The notes under the pieces are model-generated. The model saw nothing but the letters and a program-made list of their open reading frames with translations, was not told where the DNA came from and searched no databases. From assembly GCA_039636795.1 (NCBI GenBank), contig CP143430.1:1302001-1366000 (forward strand): 64,000 nucleotides of DNA, given 5' to 3'. This DNA comes from Micrococcaceae bacterium Sec5.1 (GTDB lineage Bacteria > Actinomycetota > Actinomycetes > Actinomycetales > Micrococcaceae). A program made the translations under genes and the position numbers. Positions 24,062 to 34,840 of the stretch are shown here, piece by piece; position 1 is the stretch's first letter, and each line of letters begins with the position of its first letter.

Positions 24062-24983
24062 GGTGGATGTACCTTTCCTGGATGAGCCCGCGGCGCGTCG
24101 CAGCGAGGGCAGCACCGTCCAAGCCATCGCCGAGCGGGGCCACCACCTCAATCCCAGCCGAAGCAAGGGACTTCCGCAAGAGCTCCGCGAAGAACCCGGA
24201 GCTGACCACTCCGCCCAGCAAAGCAACACGTTGTGAGCCGGCCGCATCGTCACCCGCAGCCAGCTGCACCGTCTTGGTCAGGACGCGGCAGGCCTCGTCC
24301 ACAATGACATTCGCGACGGCGTCACCCGCCTCCGATGCGTGCAGAACCAGCGGCGCGAATCGGGCCATCGCGCGGTAGGGGTTTTCGACGGACGCGAGCC
24401 ACCCCGGGAGCATTTCCGGGGAGTCGACCAGAGCCCCTGCCGCAGCCGAAAGCGAGGTGGCCGGGCCGCCGTCGTGCGCTTCCAAAACAGCCTGGAGTCC
24501 TCGCTGGCCGATCCAACGACCGCTGCCACGATCGCCAAGATAGGGTCCCCAGCCGTCGGCACGATGAAGGACCCCGGCTTCGTCGAAACGGAAGGCAACT
24601 GCCCCCGTGCCCACGATCAGGGTTGTGCCCGGTGCCCCCTGGAGGGCTCCGAGTTGGGCTGCGGTGGCGTCCGAAAGCACTGCTGCGGGGACGCCGAAGC
24701 GTTGGGACAACATGGTGGCCAGCTCGCGGGACTTCTCCGCGGAAGCTTCGACGCCGGCCACTGCTGCGCCGATCCCGGTCAACGTGCTCACAGGAAGGCC
24801 GGGCGGGAGCATCGAGACCGTCTCAAGGAGGAGGTCGAAAGCGATGGTGGGGCCGTTGTCCATGTGTACGCCGGGGAACCCGTGCTGGTCGGCTGCGCCC
24901 AGCAACTCCGTGCCCCTGCGCAGCTCCACGCGGCAACGGCTCTTCCCTACATCGGCGGCGATGACGACATCGGTGGCTTCCAT
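24036..24983 (-). CDS. BadF/BadG-type sugar kinase (MurNAc/GlcNAc kinase-like)
   Basis: A 315-residue ASKHA-fold kinase. Phosphate 1 is DVGKSRCRVEL (about 11-21), phosphate 2 is GTTLIVGTGAVAFRF, adenosine is VALLGGVVSSGFFAELL, and GWGPYLGDRGSGRWIG is typical of N-acetylglucosamine kinases. It probably phosphorylates MurNAc and/or GlcNAc to the 6-phosphate, which MurQ then uses (compare MurK). Translation overlaps murQ by 26 bases. It is divergent from purH, with 131 bases between starts. GlcNAc-specific kinase is the main alternative. Confidence 0.82.
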   Translation of the reverse strand: MEATDVVIAADVGKSRCRVELRRGTELLGAADQHGFPGVHMDNGPTIAFDLLLETVSMLPPGLPVSTLTGIGAAVAGVEASAEKSRELATMLSQRFGVPAAVLSDATAAQLGALQGAPGTTLIVGTGAVAFRFDEAGVLHRADGWGPYLGDRGSGRWIGQRGLQAVLEAHDGGPATSLSAAAGALVDSPEMLPGWLASVENPYRAMARFAPLVLHASEAGDAVANVIVDEACRVLTKTVQLAAGDDAAGSQRVALLGGVVSSGFFAELLRKSLASAGIEVVAPLGDGLDGAALAATRRGLIQERYIHRDGTNWPD

Positions 24984-25114
24984 GGATCAACCCTATGTTG
25001 TTAGGCCTGCTCTGGACTCGAAACGAGCGCGCCAAGGAAACACGATAAACTCTCCGTATCCCACCACCCGCGACACCACCCGCGATATCTACGCGAACTA
25101 AGACGGAGACTTTT

Positions 25115-26785
25115 GTGAGCTTGACGCAGCTTGACCGTGTTCCCATCCGCCGTGCACTGATCTCGGTTTACGACAAGACGGGACTGGAGGAGCTCGCGAA
25201 GGGCCTGCACGCAGCCGGCGTCGCTATCGTTTCCACCGGCTCCACCGCCAAGAAGATCGCCGCCGCAGGCATCCCGGTCAAGGAAGTCGAAGAAGTCACC
25301 GGCTCCCCGGAAATGCTGGACGGCCGCGTCAAGACCCTGCACCCGCGCGTGCATGGCGGCATCCTGGCCGACCGCCGCGTCCCGGCCCACATGGACACCC
25401 TTGCCGGTATGGAGATCGAGACTTTCGACCTCGTGGTGGTGAACCTGTACCCGTTCGTCGAGACCGTGAAGTCCGGCGCAGCACAGGATGACGTCGTGGA
25501 GCAGATCGACATCGGAGGCCCCGCCCTGGTGCGGTCGGCTGCGAAGAACCACGCCGCCGTCGCCATTGTTACGGACCCCAACTTCTACGGCGCAGTAGTT
25601 GCCGCGGCACAAGAAGGCGGCTTCGACCTTAACACCCGTCGCCGCCTGGCCGCCAAGGCTTTCGCGCACACGGCCAGCTACGACAATGCTGTGGCAACCT
25701 GGACTGCCAGCCAGTTCCTGGATGAAGACGGCGACGGCATCATCGACTGGCCTGCCTACGCCGGCCTGTCGCTGGAGCGTTCCGAGGTTCTCCGCTACGG
25801 GGAAAACCCGCACCAGCAGGCTGCCCTCTATGTTGACAAGGCTGCTCCGGCCGGCATCGCCCAGGCTGATCAGCTGCACGGCAAGGCCATGAGCTACAAC
25901 AACTTCGTCGACGCCGATGCCGCCCTCCGCGCCGCGTTCGACTTCGCCGAGCCTGCTGTCGCGATCATCAAGCACGCCAACCCGTGTGGTGTCGCTGTTG
26001 GATCCGCCGACTCTGCGGACCCGATCGCTGACGCCCACGCCAAAGCCCATGCTTGCGACCCCGTTTCCGCTTTCGGCGGCGTGATTGCAGCAAACCGCAC
26101 CGTCACTGCCGGCATGGCCCGCACGGTTGCCGACATTTTCACCGAGGTTGTCATCGCTCCGGACTTCGAGCCGGAAGCCGTTGAGATCCTCTCCAAGAAG
26201 AAGAACATCCGCCTGCTCGCGCTCCCGGAAGGCTACGGCCGCTACCCGTCCGAGATGCGTCAGGTCTCCGGCGGCGTCCTGGTCCAGATGAGCGACAAGG
26301 TGGACGCCGACGGCGACAACCCCGCCAACTGGACCCTCGCCGCAGGTGAAGCTGCCGACGACAAGACCCTCGCGGACCTCGCCTTCGCTTGGACTGCCTG
26401 CCGCGCCGCCAAGTCCAACGCCATCCTGATCGCAGATCACGGCGCCGCAGTGGGCATCGGCATGGGCCAGGTCAACCGCCTTGACTCCTGCCGCCTTGCC
26501 GTCGAGCGCGCCAACACGTTGGGCGTGCAGGTGGAGTCCGACGTCGAAGGTGCTGGCGGTGCCTCCAACGCCAGCGGCAGTGATGCACCCGAGCGTGCAC
26601 GCGGTGCCGTGGCAGCTTCGGACGCGTTCTTCCCGTTCGCTGATGGCCTGCAGATCCTGATCGACGCCGGCGTCCGCGCTGTAGTCCAGCCCGGTGGCTC
26701 GGTCCGCGACGAGGAAGTCATTGCCGCAGCCAACGCTGCCGGCATCACGATGTACTTCACGGGCGCACGCCACTTCTTCCACTAG
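25115..26785 (+). CDS. purH: Bifunctional AICAR transformylase/IMP cyclohydrolase
   Basis: A 556-residue bifunctional enzyme for the last two steps of IMP synthesis. The N-terminal MGS-like cyclohydrolase domain (about 12-150) contains [20 protein letters not shown] and [14 protein letters not shown]. The C-terminal transformylase contains [14 protein letters not shown], the KHANPCG motif and [13 protein letters not shown]. The start is GTG 25115 with CGGAG upstream; the protein opens [13 protein letters not shown]. It is slightly longer than E. coli PurH because of an insert near residues 480-500 (a Gly/Ala/Ser-rich loop). It is separated from purN by the oppositely oriented amino-sugar genes. 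A REP-like element starts right after the stop. Confidence 0.95.
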   Translation: MSLTQLDRVPIRRALISVYDKTGLEELAKGLHAAGVAIVSTGSTAKKIAAAGIPVKEVEEVTGSPEMLDGRVKTLHPRVHGGILADRRVPAHMDTLAGMEIETFDLVVVNLYPFVETVKSGAAQDDVVEQIDIGGPALVRSAAKNHAAVAIVTDPNFYGAVVAAAQEGGFDLNTRRRLAAKAFAHTASYDNAVATWTASQFLDEDGDGIIDWPAYAGLSLERSEVLRYGENPHQQAALYVDKAAPAGIAQADQLHGKAMSYNNFVDADAALRAAFDFAEPAVAIIKHANPCGVAVGSADSADPIADAHAKAHACDPVSAFGGVIAANRTVTAGMARTVADIFTEVVIAPDFEPEAVEILSKKKNIRLLALPEGYGRYPSEMRQVSGGVLVQMSDKVDADGDNPANWTLAAGEAADDKTLADLAFAWTACRAAKSNAILIADHGAAVGIGMGQVNRLDSCRLAVERANTLGVQVESDVEGAGGASNASGSDAPERARGAVAASDAFFPFADGLQILIDAGVRAVVQPGGSVRDEEVIAAANAAGITMYFTGARHFFH

Positions 26786-26846
26786 TCCCCACCGCCGCCC
26801 TAACCTCGCTGCGCTTCGGCCAGGGAACCCGGGCGGCGTGGGCCCA
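26786..26846. repeat. REP-like element, family 2, copy A
   Basis: It starts directly after the purH TAG. Outer arms CCCACCGCCGCCC and GGGCGGCGTGGG pair imperfectly around an inner GGCCAGGGAACCC segment. The reverse complement matches a second copy at 57294-57351 over most of its length. It lies between convergent purH and a protease gene. Confidence 0.7.
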
Positions 26847-26863
26847 TCCACAGTAGAAACGCA

Positions 26864-26897
26864 ACGGCGGCCGCCCCCGGTAGGGGACGGCCGCCGT
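26864..26897. terminator. Bidirectional terminator between purH and the protease gene
   Basis: Arms ACGGCGGCCG and CGGCCGCCGT with inner CCCC/GGGG pairing make a 14-bp GC-rich stem with a short loop and one bulged base. Convergent genes on both sides. Confidence 0.75.
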
Positions 26898-26945
26898 CGT
26901 CGCTACCACGCACTTAACAGGGACGTGCCAGAAAAATCAGGACCG

Positions 26946-27947
26946 TTACGAAGCCGCCGCCGTGGTGTAGGTCGACTGGATGACGGAGCCCCAGTACGGG
27001 CCATACATGGTGTTGGAGTTGCTGCCGTAGCCGTAGCTGTTGATCGAGTTCTGGTAGCCGGCGGAGCTGTTGCCGATGAACCACGGACCGCCCGAGGATC
27101 CACCGGTCATGTTGCAGGGGATGCCCTGGGTGGCGAACTGCGGGTTGTAGGGATCGTTGGTGGCGGTGCCGGAGCAGCTCTTGAGCGATTCGCCGTTGAA
27201 CGGAGGGGCTGCCGGGTAGCCGAAGGACTTGTAGCTCAGTCCGCGGGCGGCGTTGAACTGGACACCGGAGGAGCCTACGACATCCGCAAGTCGCTGGCCA
27301 TTGAGGGTGTTCATGACGGCGAAGGCGGTGTCGTACTGCATGTTGCCGTTGGATGCCCACTGGGTGGGGGAGTACAGCGCCCTTGCTGTCCACTTGCCGT
27401 AGGGTGCGGACCCGTTGAGGTAGGCGGGTACGAAGACGAAGTTGGTGGCGTAGGCGCCTGGTCCTTCGTTGACGCAGTGGCCTGCGGTGGAGACGGTGCT
27501 CTTGTTGGCTGCCGTCACGGAGTTGCCGGAGCAGACGTAGTTTGCGCCGCCCAGGGTGAAGAAGATCTTGCCGATATGCTTGACGGGCGTTTCGCTCTGG
27601 TTGACCTTGAGGTTGATGGCCTTGGAGTCGGTGGACGCCTGCTGGCCTTCGACGCTCCTAAGGACGCCCGGGGCTTCGATGACCGGGGCTTTTCCGAGGT
27701 TGAGGAGCCGGCCGCGGTCCAGTGCCTTGGTGGCGAGGATGTCGCCGGACTTGGCGTTCTTCATGCGTTCCGGGGTCCAGTAGTCTGCGGCGCCGTTGTC
27801 CGACGCTACATGGCTGCTGACCGCAACGCCGCTGGAGTCTGTGGTGTTAACCGGAGCCGCATTGGCGCTGGTGGTTCCAACCAGGGCAAGGATTGCGGCA
27901 GCGGACAGACTCAGCAGGCTTGTGGCCAGGGTCTTGGTTTTTGTCAC
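26946..27947 (-). CDS. Secreted trypsin-like (S1) serine protease
   Basis: A 333-residue exported protease. Signal peptide 1-30 (TKTKTLATSLLSLSAAAIL core, ending TTSANA) is followed by a propeptide-like region to about residue 120. The mature chymotrypsin-fold domain carries the triad His157 (TAGHC), Asp206 (YDTAF) and Ser285 (GGSSGGPW). Four cysteines (139, 158, 258, 278) could pair as two disulfides. The start is GTG 27947 with a weak GGA upstream. A TCACA-TTT-TGTGA inverted repeat lies in the upstream region near 28050. No operon partner; a terminator separates it from the Tat protein gene. Confidence 0.9.
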   Translation of the reverse strand: MTKTKTLATSLLSLSAAAILALVGTTSANAAPVNTTDSSGVAVSSHVASDNGAADYWTPERMKNAKSGDILATKALDRGRLLNLGKAPVIEAPGVLRSVEGQQASTDSKAINLKVNQSETPVKHIGKIFFTLGGANYVCSGNSVTAANKSTVSTAGHCVNEGPGAYATNFVFVPAYLNGSAPYGKWTARALYSPTQWASNGNMQYDTAFAVMNTLNGQRLADVVGSSGVQFNAARGLSYKSFGYPAAPPFNGESLKSCSGTATNDPYNPQFATQGIPCNMTGGSSGGPWFIGNSSAGYQNSINSYGYGSNSNTMYGPYWGSVIQSTYTTAAAS

Positions 27948-28120
27948 GTTGTTCCAACCTATCGAGGGAGTGGGGCGGCCAGTGATGGCGACCGCCGACT
28001 GACGGAATCGAAGCTACCCAACGTGTGACAAGTTTGTAAAGACTTGTTTCACATTTTGTGATATTTTGCTTTCACTTCCTTGTCGAGCGGCAGGGCTCCC
28101 TTGGTGACCCAGTAGCTCAG

Positions 28121-28157
28121 GGGGCCAAGCCTCTTCCGGTGGAAGCGGCCTGGCCCC
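28121..28157 (-). terminator. Terminator of the Tat-exported protein gene
   Basis: Arms GGGGCCAAGCCTCTTCC (28121-28137) and GGAAGCGGCCTGGCCCC (28141-28157) pair with two mismatches around a 3-base loop, 28 bases after the gene stop on the minus strand. Confidence 0.7.
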
Positions 28158-28184
28158 AGTGAACTAGTCGATCATTCCCGCCGA

Positions 28185-29303
28185 CTACTTCTTGACAGGG
28201 CAGACTCCCTTGGTGGTGGTGTTGTAATCCGGGAGGGCAGATCTTACGCGAGTGCCTGTTCCAAGTTGAACGAGGATTTCTTCCGAGAGTAGATCTTGCT
28301 TACCTTTAAGAGCGTCAGCAACGTTAGTGTCCTGGGAAAAGATGAGTTCCGCGGCAATGTTGTCTTGAACGATTCGGGCCAGATTATCAAGGGCCACTGC
28401 TACCGGATCGGCGGGCATTTCAAGTCCTGGAAGGTCAATGAGATGCGTATCGACCTTGGCTGGATTCATAAGATCCTTGATGATGATCGTGTTCTGATTC
28501 AACTCTGCGGTAGTCCATTGCGAAAGAACCACCGTGTATAAATCGGCCCAAGCTGATTCGCCGAGTTTTTTACGCCAGGTCCCCATCAAGGTCTTGACGC
28601 CCGCAATTTGAGCCTCTGAGGCGTATTTCATGTTCACTCGAATGTCCGGGTAAACGTTGCCGGCAAATGCCTGGAATGAAGGGACGCCGAATTTCTTGGT
28701 CTTTACCGAATCGGAAATGAAGTCGATGCCACCCGTGAGGATGTTGTAGCAGGATTTCTGTAGTTCTGGTACAAGGCCGGCTTCGGGCAGCACTCTCCGG
28801 GCAGTCTCGAGCTTGGACCCGAAGTCCTGAAGCGGGAGGATCCAGTCCTTGGAATGTTCGTCGTTGAATGCGACCAACTTGAGGTCGTGGGGGTCGATGC
28901 GTCTCTCGTTAGGTACTCCAGGCACACTGTCGGCGAGGTATGAGGCGACAATGGAGTAGCACCCCAGGGGAACGTGAGCGATCGATTTCGCCAATTCGAA
29001 CGCCTGAGGGACTGGCTCAACCGACTCTCGCGCTCCATTCGTGACGAGTGTGAATTTGCCCCCTGTTGCATTGTTCTGAACAACAATCACCGGCGAAAGA
29101 TGCTGTACGAGGCCAGCCTTCAAAGCAGCATAATTGGACCTCATCCCGATATTGATGGCCAGAATGGCTTCCTTTGCCTTTGGAGTTGGAACTCCGGCGA
29201 TTGCAGGAGTCGCCCGGGCTTGGGACAGAGGCATGGCGGAGGTGAGGAGGGCAGTTGCCCCAATGCTGGAAACGCCTCGGATAAATCCTCTGCGTGTGGT
29301 CAT
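28185..29303 (-). CDS. Tat-exported protein of unknown function
   Basis: A 372-residue protein. The N-terminus MTTRRGFIRGVSSIGATALL is a twin-arginine signal (RRGFI) with cleavage likely after SQARA, so it should be exported folded. The mature part has no transmembrane helix and no recognised domain; segments such as EAILAINIGMRSNYAALKAGLV, and three cysteines (in GCYSI, SCYN and VCPVKK), are its visible features. ATG 29303 is chosen because AGGAAG precedes it. It lies 175 bases downstream of the isochorismatase-like gene with a hairpin between. Tat export often implies a cofactor, but no binding motif is seen. Confidence 0.7.
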   Translation of the reverse strand: MTTRRGFIRGVSSIGATALLTSAMPLSQARATPAIAGVPTPKAKEAILAINIGMRSNYAALKAGLVQHLSPVIVVQNNATGGKFTLVTNGARESVEPVPQAFELAKSIAHVPLGCYSIVASYLADSVPGVPNERRIDPHDLKLVAFNDEHSKDWILPLQDFGSKLETARRVLPEAGLVPELQKSCYNILTGGIDFISDSVKTKKFGVPSFQAFAGNVYPDIRVNMKYASEAQIAGVKTLMGTWRKKLGESAWADLYTVVLSQWTTAELNQNTIIIKDLMNPAKVDTHLIDLPGLEMPADPVAVALDNLARIVQDNIAAELIFSQDTNVADALKGKQDLLSEEILVQLGTGTRVRSALPDYNTTTKGVCPVKK

Positions 29304-29433
29304 GTGAATCTTCCTTAGTGCTTCAAAGCACAGGCTGTGCCTTGATGGAGTGTTGGCGCTGGTAAGCACCGGAAGATTGGGGGGACATTCTCCGGAGTTC
29401 TCTGGTTGAAATCGGCGGGCAACTGGGGAGTGG

Positions 29434-29457
29434 CAGGGCGCTTGGGAGGGCGCCCTG
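29434..29457 (-). terminator. Hairpin after the isochorismatase-like gene
   Basis: Perfect arms CAGGGCGC (29434-29441) and GCGCCCTG (29450-29457) with an 8-base loop, 21 bases downstream of the stop on the minus strand. Confidence 0.6.
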
Positions 29458-29478
29458 ACGACCGCCTCGGGTTGGGAC

Positions 29479-30069
29479 TTAGGCGAGTTCCTCCTGAGTG
29501 GCGACTACCACGCCATAGAGATCGGCAATGGTGGCCAACGCCGAATAGTGGACCTGGCAGGCGTCCAGTTCGGTGCCGGCAACGGGCAACGAACGGGTTG
29601 CGCTTGCGTCAGCAACGACAGTAGGGCGGTTGCCTCGCAGAAATGCACCCTGAGCGGTGTATGCGACGCACATGTGGGTCATAAAGCCGGCAATGATGAG
29701 AGTCTCCCGTCCGGCGGCCTCAACATGTTCGGCCAGGTCGGTGTCCAGAAAAGCGTTAGGCGCCGTTTTTACGACGACTGGTTCACCTTCGACCGGAGCG
29801 ACCTTTGGATGGATTTGACCAATCTCATTTCTAATGTCGTAGGGGGTTCCTTCTCCGCCGTCGTTGATGACGTGAATGATCTTTGTGCCGGAGTTGCGGG
29901 CCCGTTGGAGCAACTCGCTGGCTTTTTCCAAGGCATTTTCCCATCCATCCAGTTCCATCACACCGGTGGTGTACGTGTTCTGAAAATCGATCAGAATTAG
30001 AGTTGAATCACCAAGTTGCGCTGGCGTTTCATCCAAGCCGTTTAGCTGGCGGAGTGTAGTTCTCGGCAT
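29479..30069 (-). CDS. Isochorismatase-like cysteine hydrolase
   Basis: A 196-residue cytosolic hydrolase of the isochorismatase/nicotinamidase superfamily. The Asp-Lys-Cys triad is visible: Asp28 (LILIDFQN), Lys101 (VVVKTAPNAF) and Cys134 (AGFMTHMCVAYTA), with the cis-peptide-like segment before the cysteine. ATG 30069 is chosen because GGGAG lies seven bases upstream; the upstream open frame is not family-like. It is divergent from a GlxA-type regulator with 130 bases between starts, so that regulator probably controls it. Substrate unknown; an amide or N-carbamoyl compound is typical of the family. Confidence 0.85.
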   Translation of the reverse strand: MPRTTLRQLNGLDETPAQLGDSTLILIDFQNTYTTGVMELDGWENALEKASELLQRARNSGTKIIHVINDGGEGTPYDIRNEIGQIHPKVAPVEGEPVVVKTAPNAFLDTDLAEHVEAAGRETLIIAGFMTHMCVAYTAQGAFLRGNRPTVVADASATRSLPVAGTELDACQVHYSALATIADLYGVVVATQEELA

Positions 30070-30199
30070 TATTTTCTCCCTAGTGACCAGTTTGCATCCA
30101 GAAAATGGACCATTTGATACGCTAACTTCGCATGCGGGATGTCGGCAATGTCGCACAACATGCAAAAACAGACATGGCACTCGAAGTGAAAGAATCTTG

Positions 30200-31177
30200 A
30201 TGATCAAAAAGCTCGTAGTTATGGTCCTTTTCGACAACATTGATTTGCTCGACGTCACGGGGCCGCCTGAAGTCTTTGCGCTTGCAAGACGGGAGAATGA
30301 TGAAGCCGCCAACTATGAAGTAGTGCTTGCCGCTGAAACGTTGGCGCCGGTGACCACGGGAGCCGGTGTAAGAGTGGTCCCCGATGTGACTTTCGAGGAC
30401 CTCGGCACCAGGCGCATTCACACGCTGATCGTCCCTGGCGCTGTTGAAGTCGACGAGAACCGGCAGATCCGCCCTGTGGTCCACGCGGATGTTGTAGATC
30501 GCGTAAAGCAGCTCACCACGAGGTCCGATCGCGTGGCGTCAATTTGTGTTGGCGCGCATATCCTGGCCGCCGCGGGGGTGTTGGATGGCAAACGCGCAAC
30601 TACGCACTGGTCCACTGCGGAGCAGCTGGCTGCGGACCACCCCTTGGTCACCGTCGATCCAGATCCGATTTTCATCCGCGAAGGCAACGTATGGACCGGT
30701 GCAGGCATTAGCGCCTGCTTGGATTTGACGCTCGCACTCGTAGCCGAAGACCTGGGGGAGGATACTGCGTTGAGAGTTGCTCGCCAGCTCGTCATGTATC
30801 TGAAACGTCCTAGCGGCCAGAGCCAGTTCAGCGTTCCATTGTCCAGGACCTCCACCAATCGGCGAATCGAAGATCTTCGTCACTACATCCTTCGCAATGT
30901 TCACGAGACTCTTACCATCGGGAAACTCGCAGACGAGGCCAATATCAGCGAGAGACAATTGACCCGCATTTTCAAGAGCGAACTCGGTATGACACCGCAC
31001 AGCTACATAGAGTCCGTCAGGGTGGAAGTGGCACGCAGTCACCTTGAATCTACCGACGCCACGTTGGAGCGCGTCGCTTCAGTCTCCGGGCTCGGTTCGG
31101 TCGATACCCTCGTTAGGGCCTTTCGACGACGCCTTGACGCAACACCTACCGAGTACCGGCTCAGATTCCAGATTTAG
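30200..31177 (+). CDS. GlxA family transcriptional regulator (DJ-1/PfpI plus AraC HTH)
   Basis: A 325-residue regulator. The N-terminal DJ-1/PfpI-like domain (about 1-185) contains VVMVLFDNIDLLDVTGPPEVF, HTLIVPGAVEV and the nucleophile-elbow equivalent SICVGAHILAAAGVL, so it keeps a cysteine. The C-terminal AraC domain (about 215-325) carries two HTHs: LTIGKLADEANISERQLTRIF and LERVASVSGLGSVDTLVRAFRR. ATG 30200 follows a weak GAAAG. It is divergent from the isochorismatase-like gene, which is the probable target. Family members often act as activators for amine or N-compound catabolism; the ligand here is unknown. Confidence 0.88.
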   Translation: MIKKLVVMVLFDNIDLLDVTGPPEVFALARRENDEAANYEVVLAAETLAPVTTGAGVRVVPDVTFEDLGTRRIHTLIVPGAVEVDENRQIRPVVHADVVDRVKQLTTRSDRVASICVGAHILAAAGVLDGKRATTHWSTAEQLAADHPLVTVDPDPIFIREGNVWTGAGISACLDLTLALVAEDLGEDTALRVARQLVMYLKRPSGQSQFSVPLSRTSTNRRIEDLRHYILRNVHETLTIGKLADEANISERQLTRIFKSELGMTPHSYIESVRVEVARSHLESTDATLERVASVSGLGSVDTLVRAFRRRLDATPTEYRLRFQI

Positions 31178-31209
31178 TCCCAGGAGTCTACGACGCCGGT
31201 CGCCGGCTT

Positions 31210-31230
31210 CGGCGGTAAGGCCTACCGCCG
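31210..31230 (+). terminator. Hairpin after the GlxA-type regulator
   Basis: Perfect 8-bp arms CGGCGGTA (31210-31217) and TACCGCCG (31223-31230) with a 5-base loop, 33 bases after the stop. A TTTTCTTG tract follows 13 bases later. Confidence 0.6.
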
Positions 31231-31269
31231 GGCGTGAATCGTTTTCTTGAAGAGGTAACGAACACGTGA

Positions 31270-33576
<2,307 letters not shown>

Positions 33577-33580
33577 TTCC

Positions 33581-33642
33581 CAACTGACTCGCAGTTGTGG
33601 TTGTTTTGAGAGCTCATAACAACCACAACTGCGGGTCAGTTG
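33581..33642. repeat. REP-like palindrome, family 1, copy B
   Basis: A 25-base arm beginning CAACTGACTCGCAG (33581-33605) pairs with its partner ending CGGGTCAGTTG (33618-33642) at 24 of 25 positions around a 12-base loop. It shares arm design and flanking GACTCAGTTG/CAACTGA motifs with the copy at 21631. It lies between convergent icd and the flavoenzyme gene. Confidence 0.8.
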
Positions 33643-33646
33643 CTGT

Positions 33647-34747
33647 TTAACGCTCGGCCAGGAACCGCTGAGGCGCCACGCCGCCGTCGACGATGTCTTT
33701 CAGCACCCGGCCAATAGCCGGTGTGAACTTGAAACCATGCCCGGAGAACCCGGCGCCCACTACCAGGGGTCCAAAGCGATCCAGCACGAAGTCCTCCGTG
33801 GGCGTGGTGGTGTAGGTGCAGCTGATGGGAACCGCGGTTGAAGGGTCGACGCCGGGAAGCCACTCTTGGGCGTATCGCACCAAGGCATCGAGCTGCTCGG
33901 GTATGGGCTGGAACGTGCGCTCGTCCGGGTCCATGACAGGTCCGACACCATGCCAACCAGCTTTGACGCCTTCGCCTGGTGTGAGCATCCCGTAAACGGG
34001 GCTGTACCAGTATTCGTAGGCAGGATCATCCACGTCCGGGCTGTGGTTGAAGCTTGGCCACACCAGCGTATTGTCCAAGGGCGTGAAGTGGGCGGGCTGC
34101 TCCTGCGTAACCACCAACGGCGGTAGCTTCGCTTGCTCGCCGATGACCTTGTTCGTCCACGCACCGGCGGTGACTACCACGTTGTTTGCTGTGTACTCGG
34201 TCTCGTCCGTCACCACGACCACGCTTTCGGCACCGTCGATGCGGATGTCGTGGACCGGCGTCGAGTATTTGAAGATGGCGCCGCGGGACTCCCCAGCCTT
34301 TCGAAGTGCCACCAGCGCATTGGCCGATCGGATGCGTCCGGAGCCCGGAACGAAGAGGACGTCCGTGGCGAAGTTCATGCCTTGCCACCGGTCCATCGCC
34401 TCGTCCGCTGAGATGAAGTAGCTCTCGATGCCGCGTTCCTGGTGGGCTGCGCGAATGGTCCGGAGTCGCTCGACGTTGCCGTGGTTCGCCAGCCCCACGA
34501 GGTCCAGCAGCGGCGCCCCGGTTTCCGCAGCGAGCTCATCCCAGAGGGTCTTGGCTTCGGCGAGAAGGTCCAGGTAGTCGGCCTCGGCGTAGGCGGTGTT
34601 GAAGTTGCGGGTGGCGCCGTGGGAAGCCCCGATGTGGTGACCGGCCTCGAACTGCTCCAACAGGACCACGGACTTACCGCTCCGGGCCAACTGCCAAGCG
34701 GCGGCCGACCCCATTGCTCCTCCGCCAACAACTACGACGTCCACCAT
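33647..34747 (-). CDS. FAD-dependent N-methyl amino acid oxidase (sarcosine/N-methyltryptophan oxidase-like)
   Basis: A 366-residue flavoprotein of the monomeric sarcosine oxidase family. The FAD dinucleotide motif VVVGGGAMGSAAAWQLARSGKSVVLLEQF begins at residue 5, and HHIGASHGATRNF is the conserved early loop. The covalent-flavin cysteine motif appears as SCTYTTTPTEDF near the C-terminus. It oxidises a secondary amine, releasing formaldehyde or similar plus peroxide. ATG 34747 follows GGAG; an alternative ATG 13 codons upstream (34786) with GGGGG before it gives 379 aa. It is convergent with icd and divergent from DoxX. Confidence 0.85.
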   Translation of the reverse strand: MVDVVVVGGGAMGSAAAWQLARSGKSVVLLEQFEAGHHIGASHGATRNFNTAYAEADYLDLLAEAKTLWDELAAETGAPLLDLVGLANHGNVERLRTIRAAHQERGIESYFISADEAMDRWQGMNFATDVLFVPGSGRIRSANALVALRKAGESRGAIFKYSTPVHDIRIDGAESVVVVTDETEYTANNVVVTAGAWTNKVIGEQAKLPPLVVTQEQPAHFTPLDNTLVWPSFNHSPDVDDPAYEYWYSPVYGMLTPGEGVKAGWHGVGPVMDPDERTFQPIPEQLDALVRYAQEWLPGVDPSTAVPISCTYTTTPTEDFVLDRFGPLVVGAGFSGHGFKFTPAIGRVLKDIVDGGVAPQRFLAER

Positions 34748-34840
34748 GCCTGCTCCATCCACCGTTGGCCCACTATCAGGTTCCATTCTGCCCCCTGGTT
34801 GGGTTGGCACTTGGTGGGAAGGCATGGAAGATTGGGACGG

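Noticed and set aside
25001-26851. A long open frame (over 600 codons) on the strand opposite purH
   Set aside because: purH is certain and covers it. The antisense frame is open because of GC-rich third-position bias; its translation is low-complexity with no family motif.
26694-28028. A long plus-strand frame across the protease gene
   Set aside because: The protease has a full catalytic triad and signal peptide on the other strand; this frame is its shadow.
28040-28065. A CRP-type site (TGTGA-N6-TCACA) before the protease gene
   Set aside because: The arms are in the opposite order (TCACA-TTT-TGTGA) with the wrong spacing, so it is noted only as an inverted repeat.
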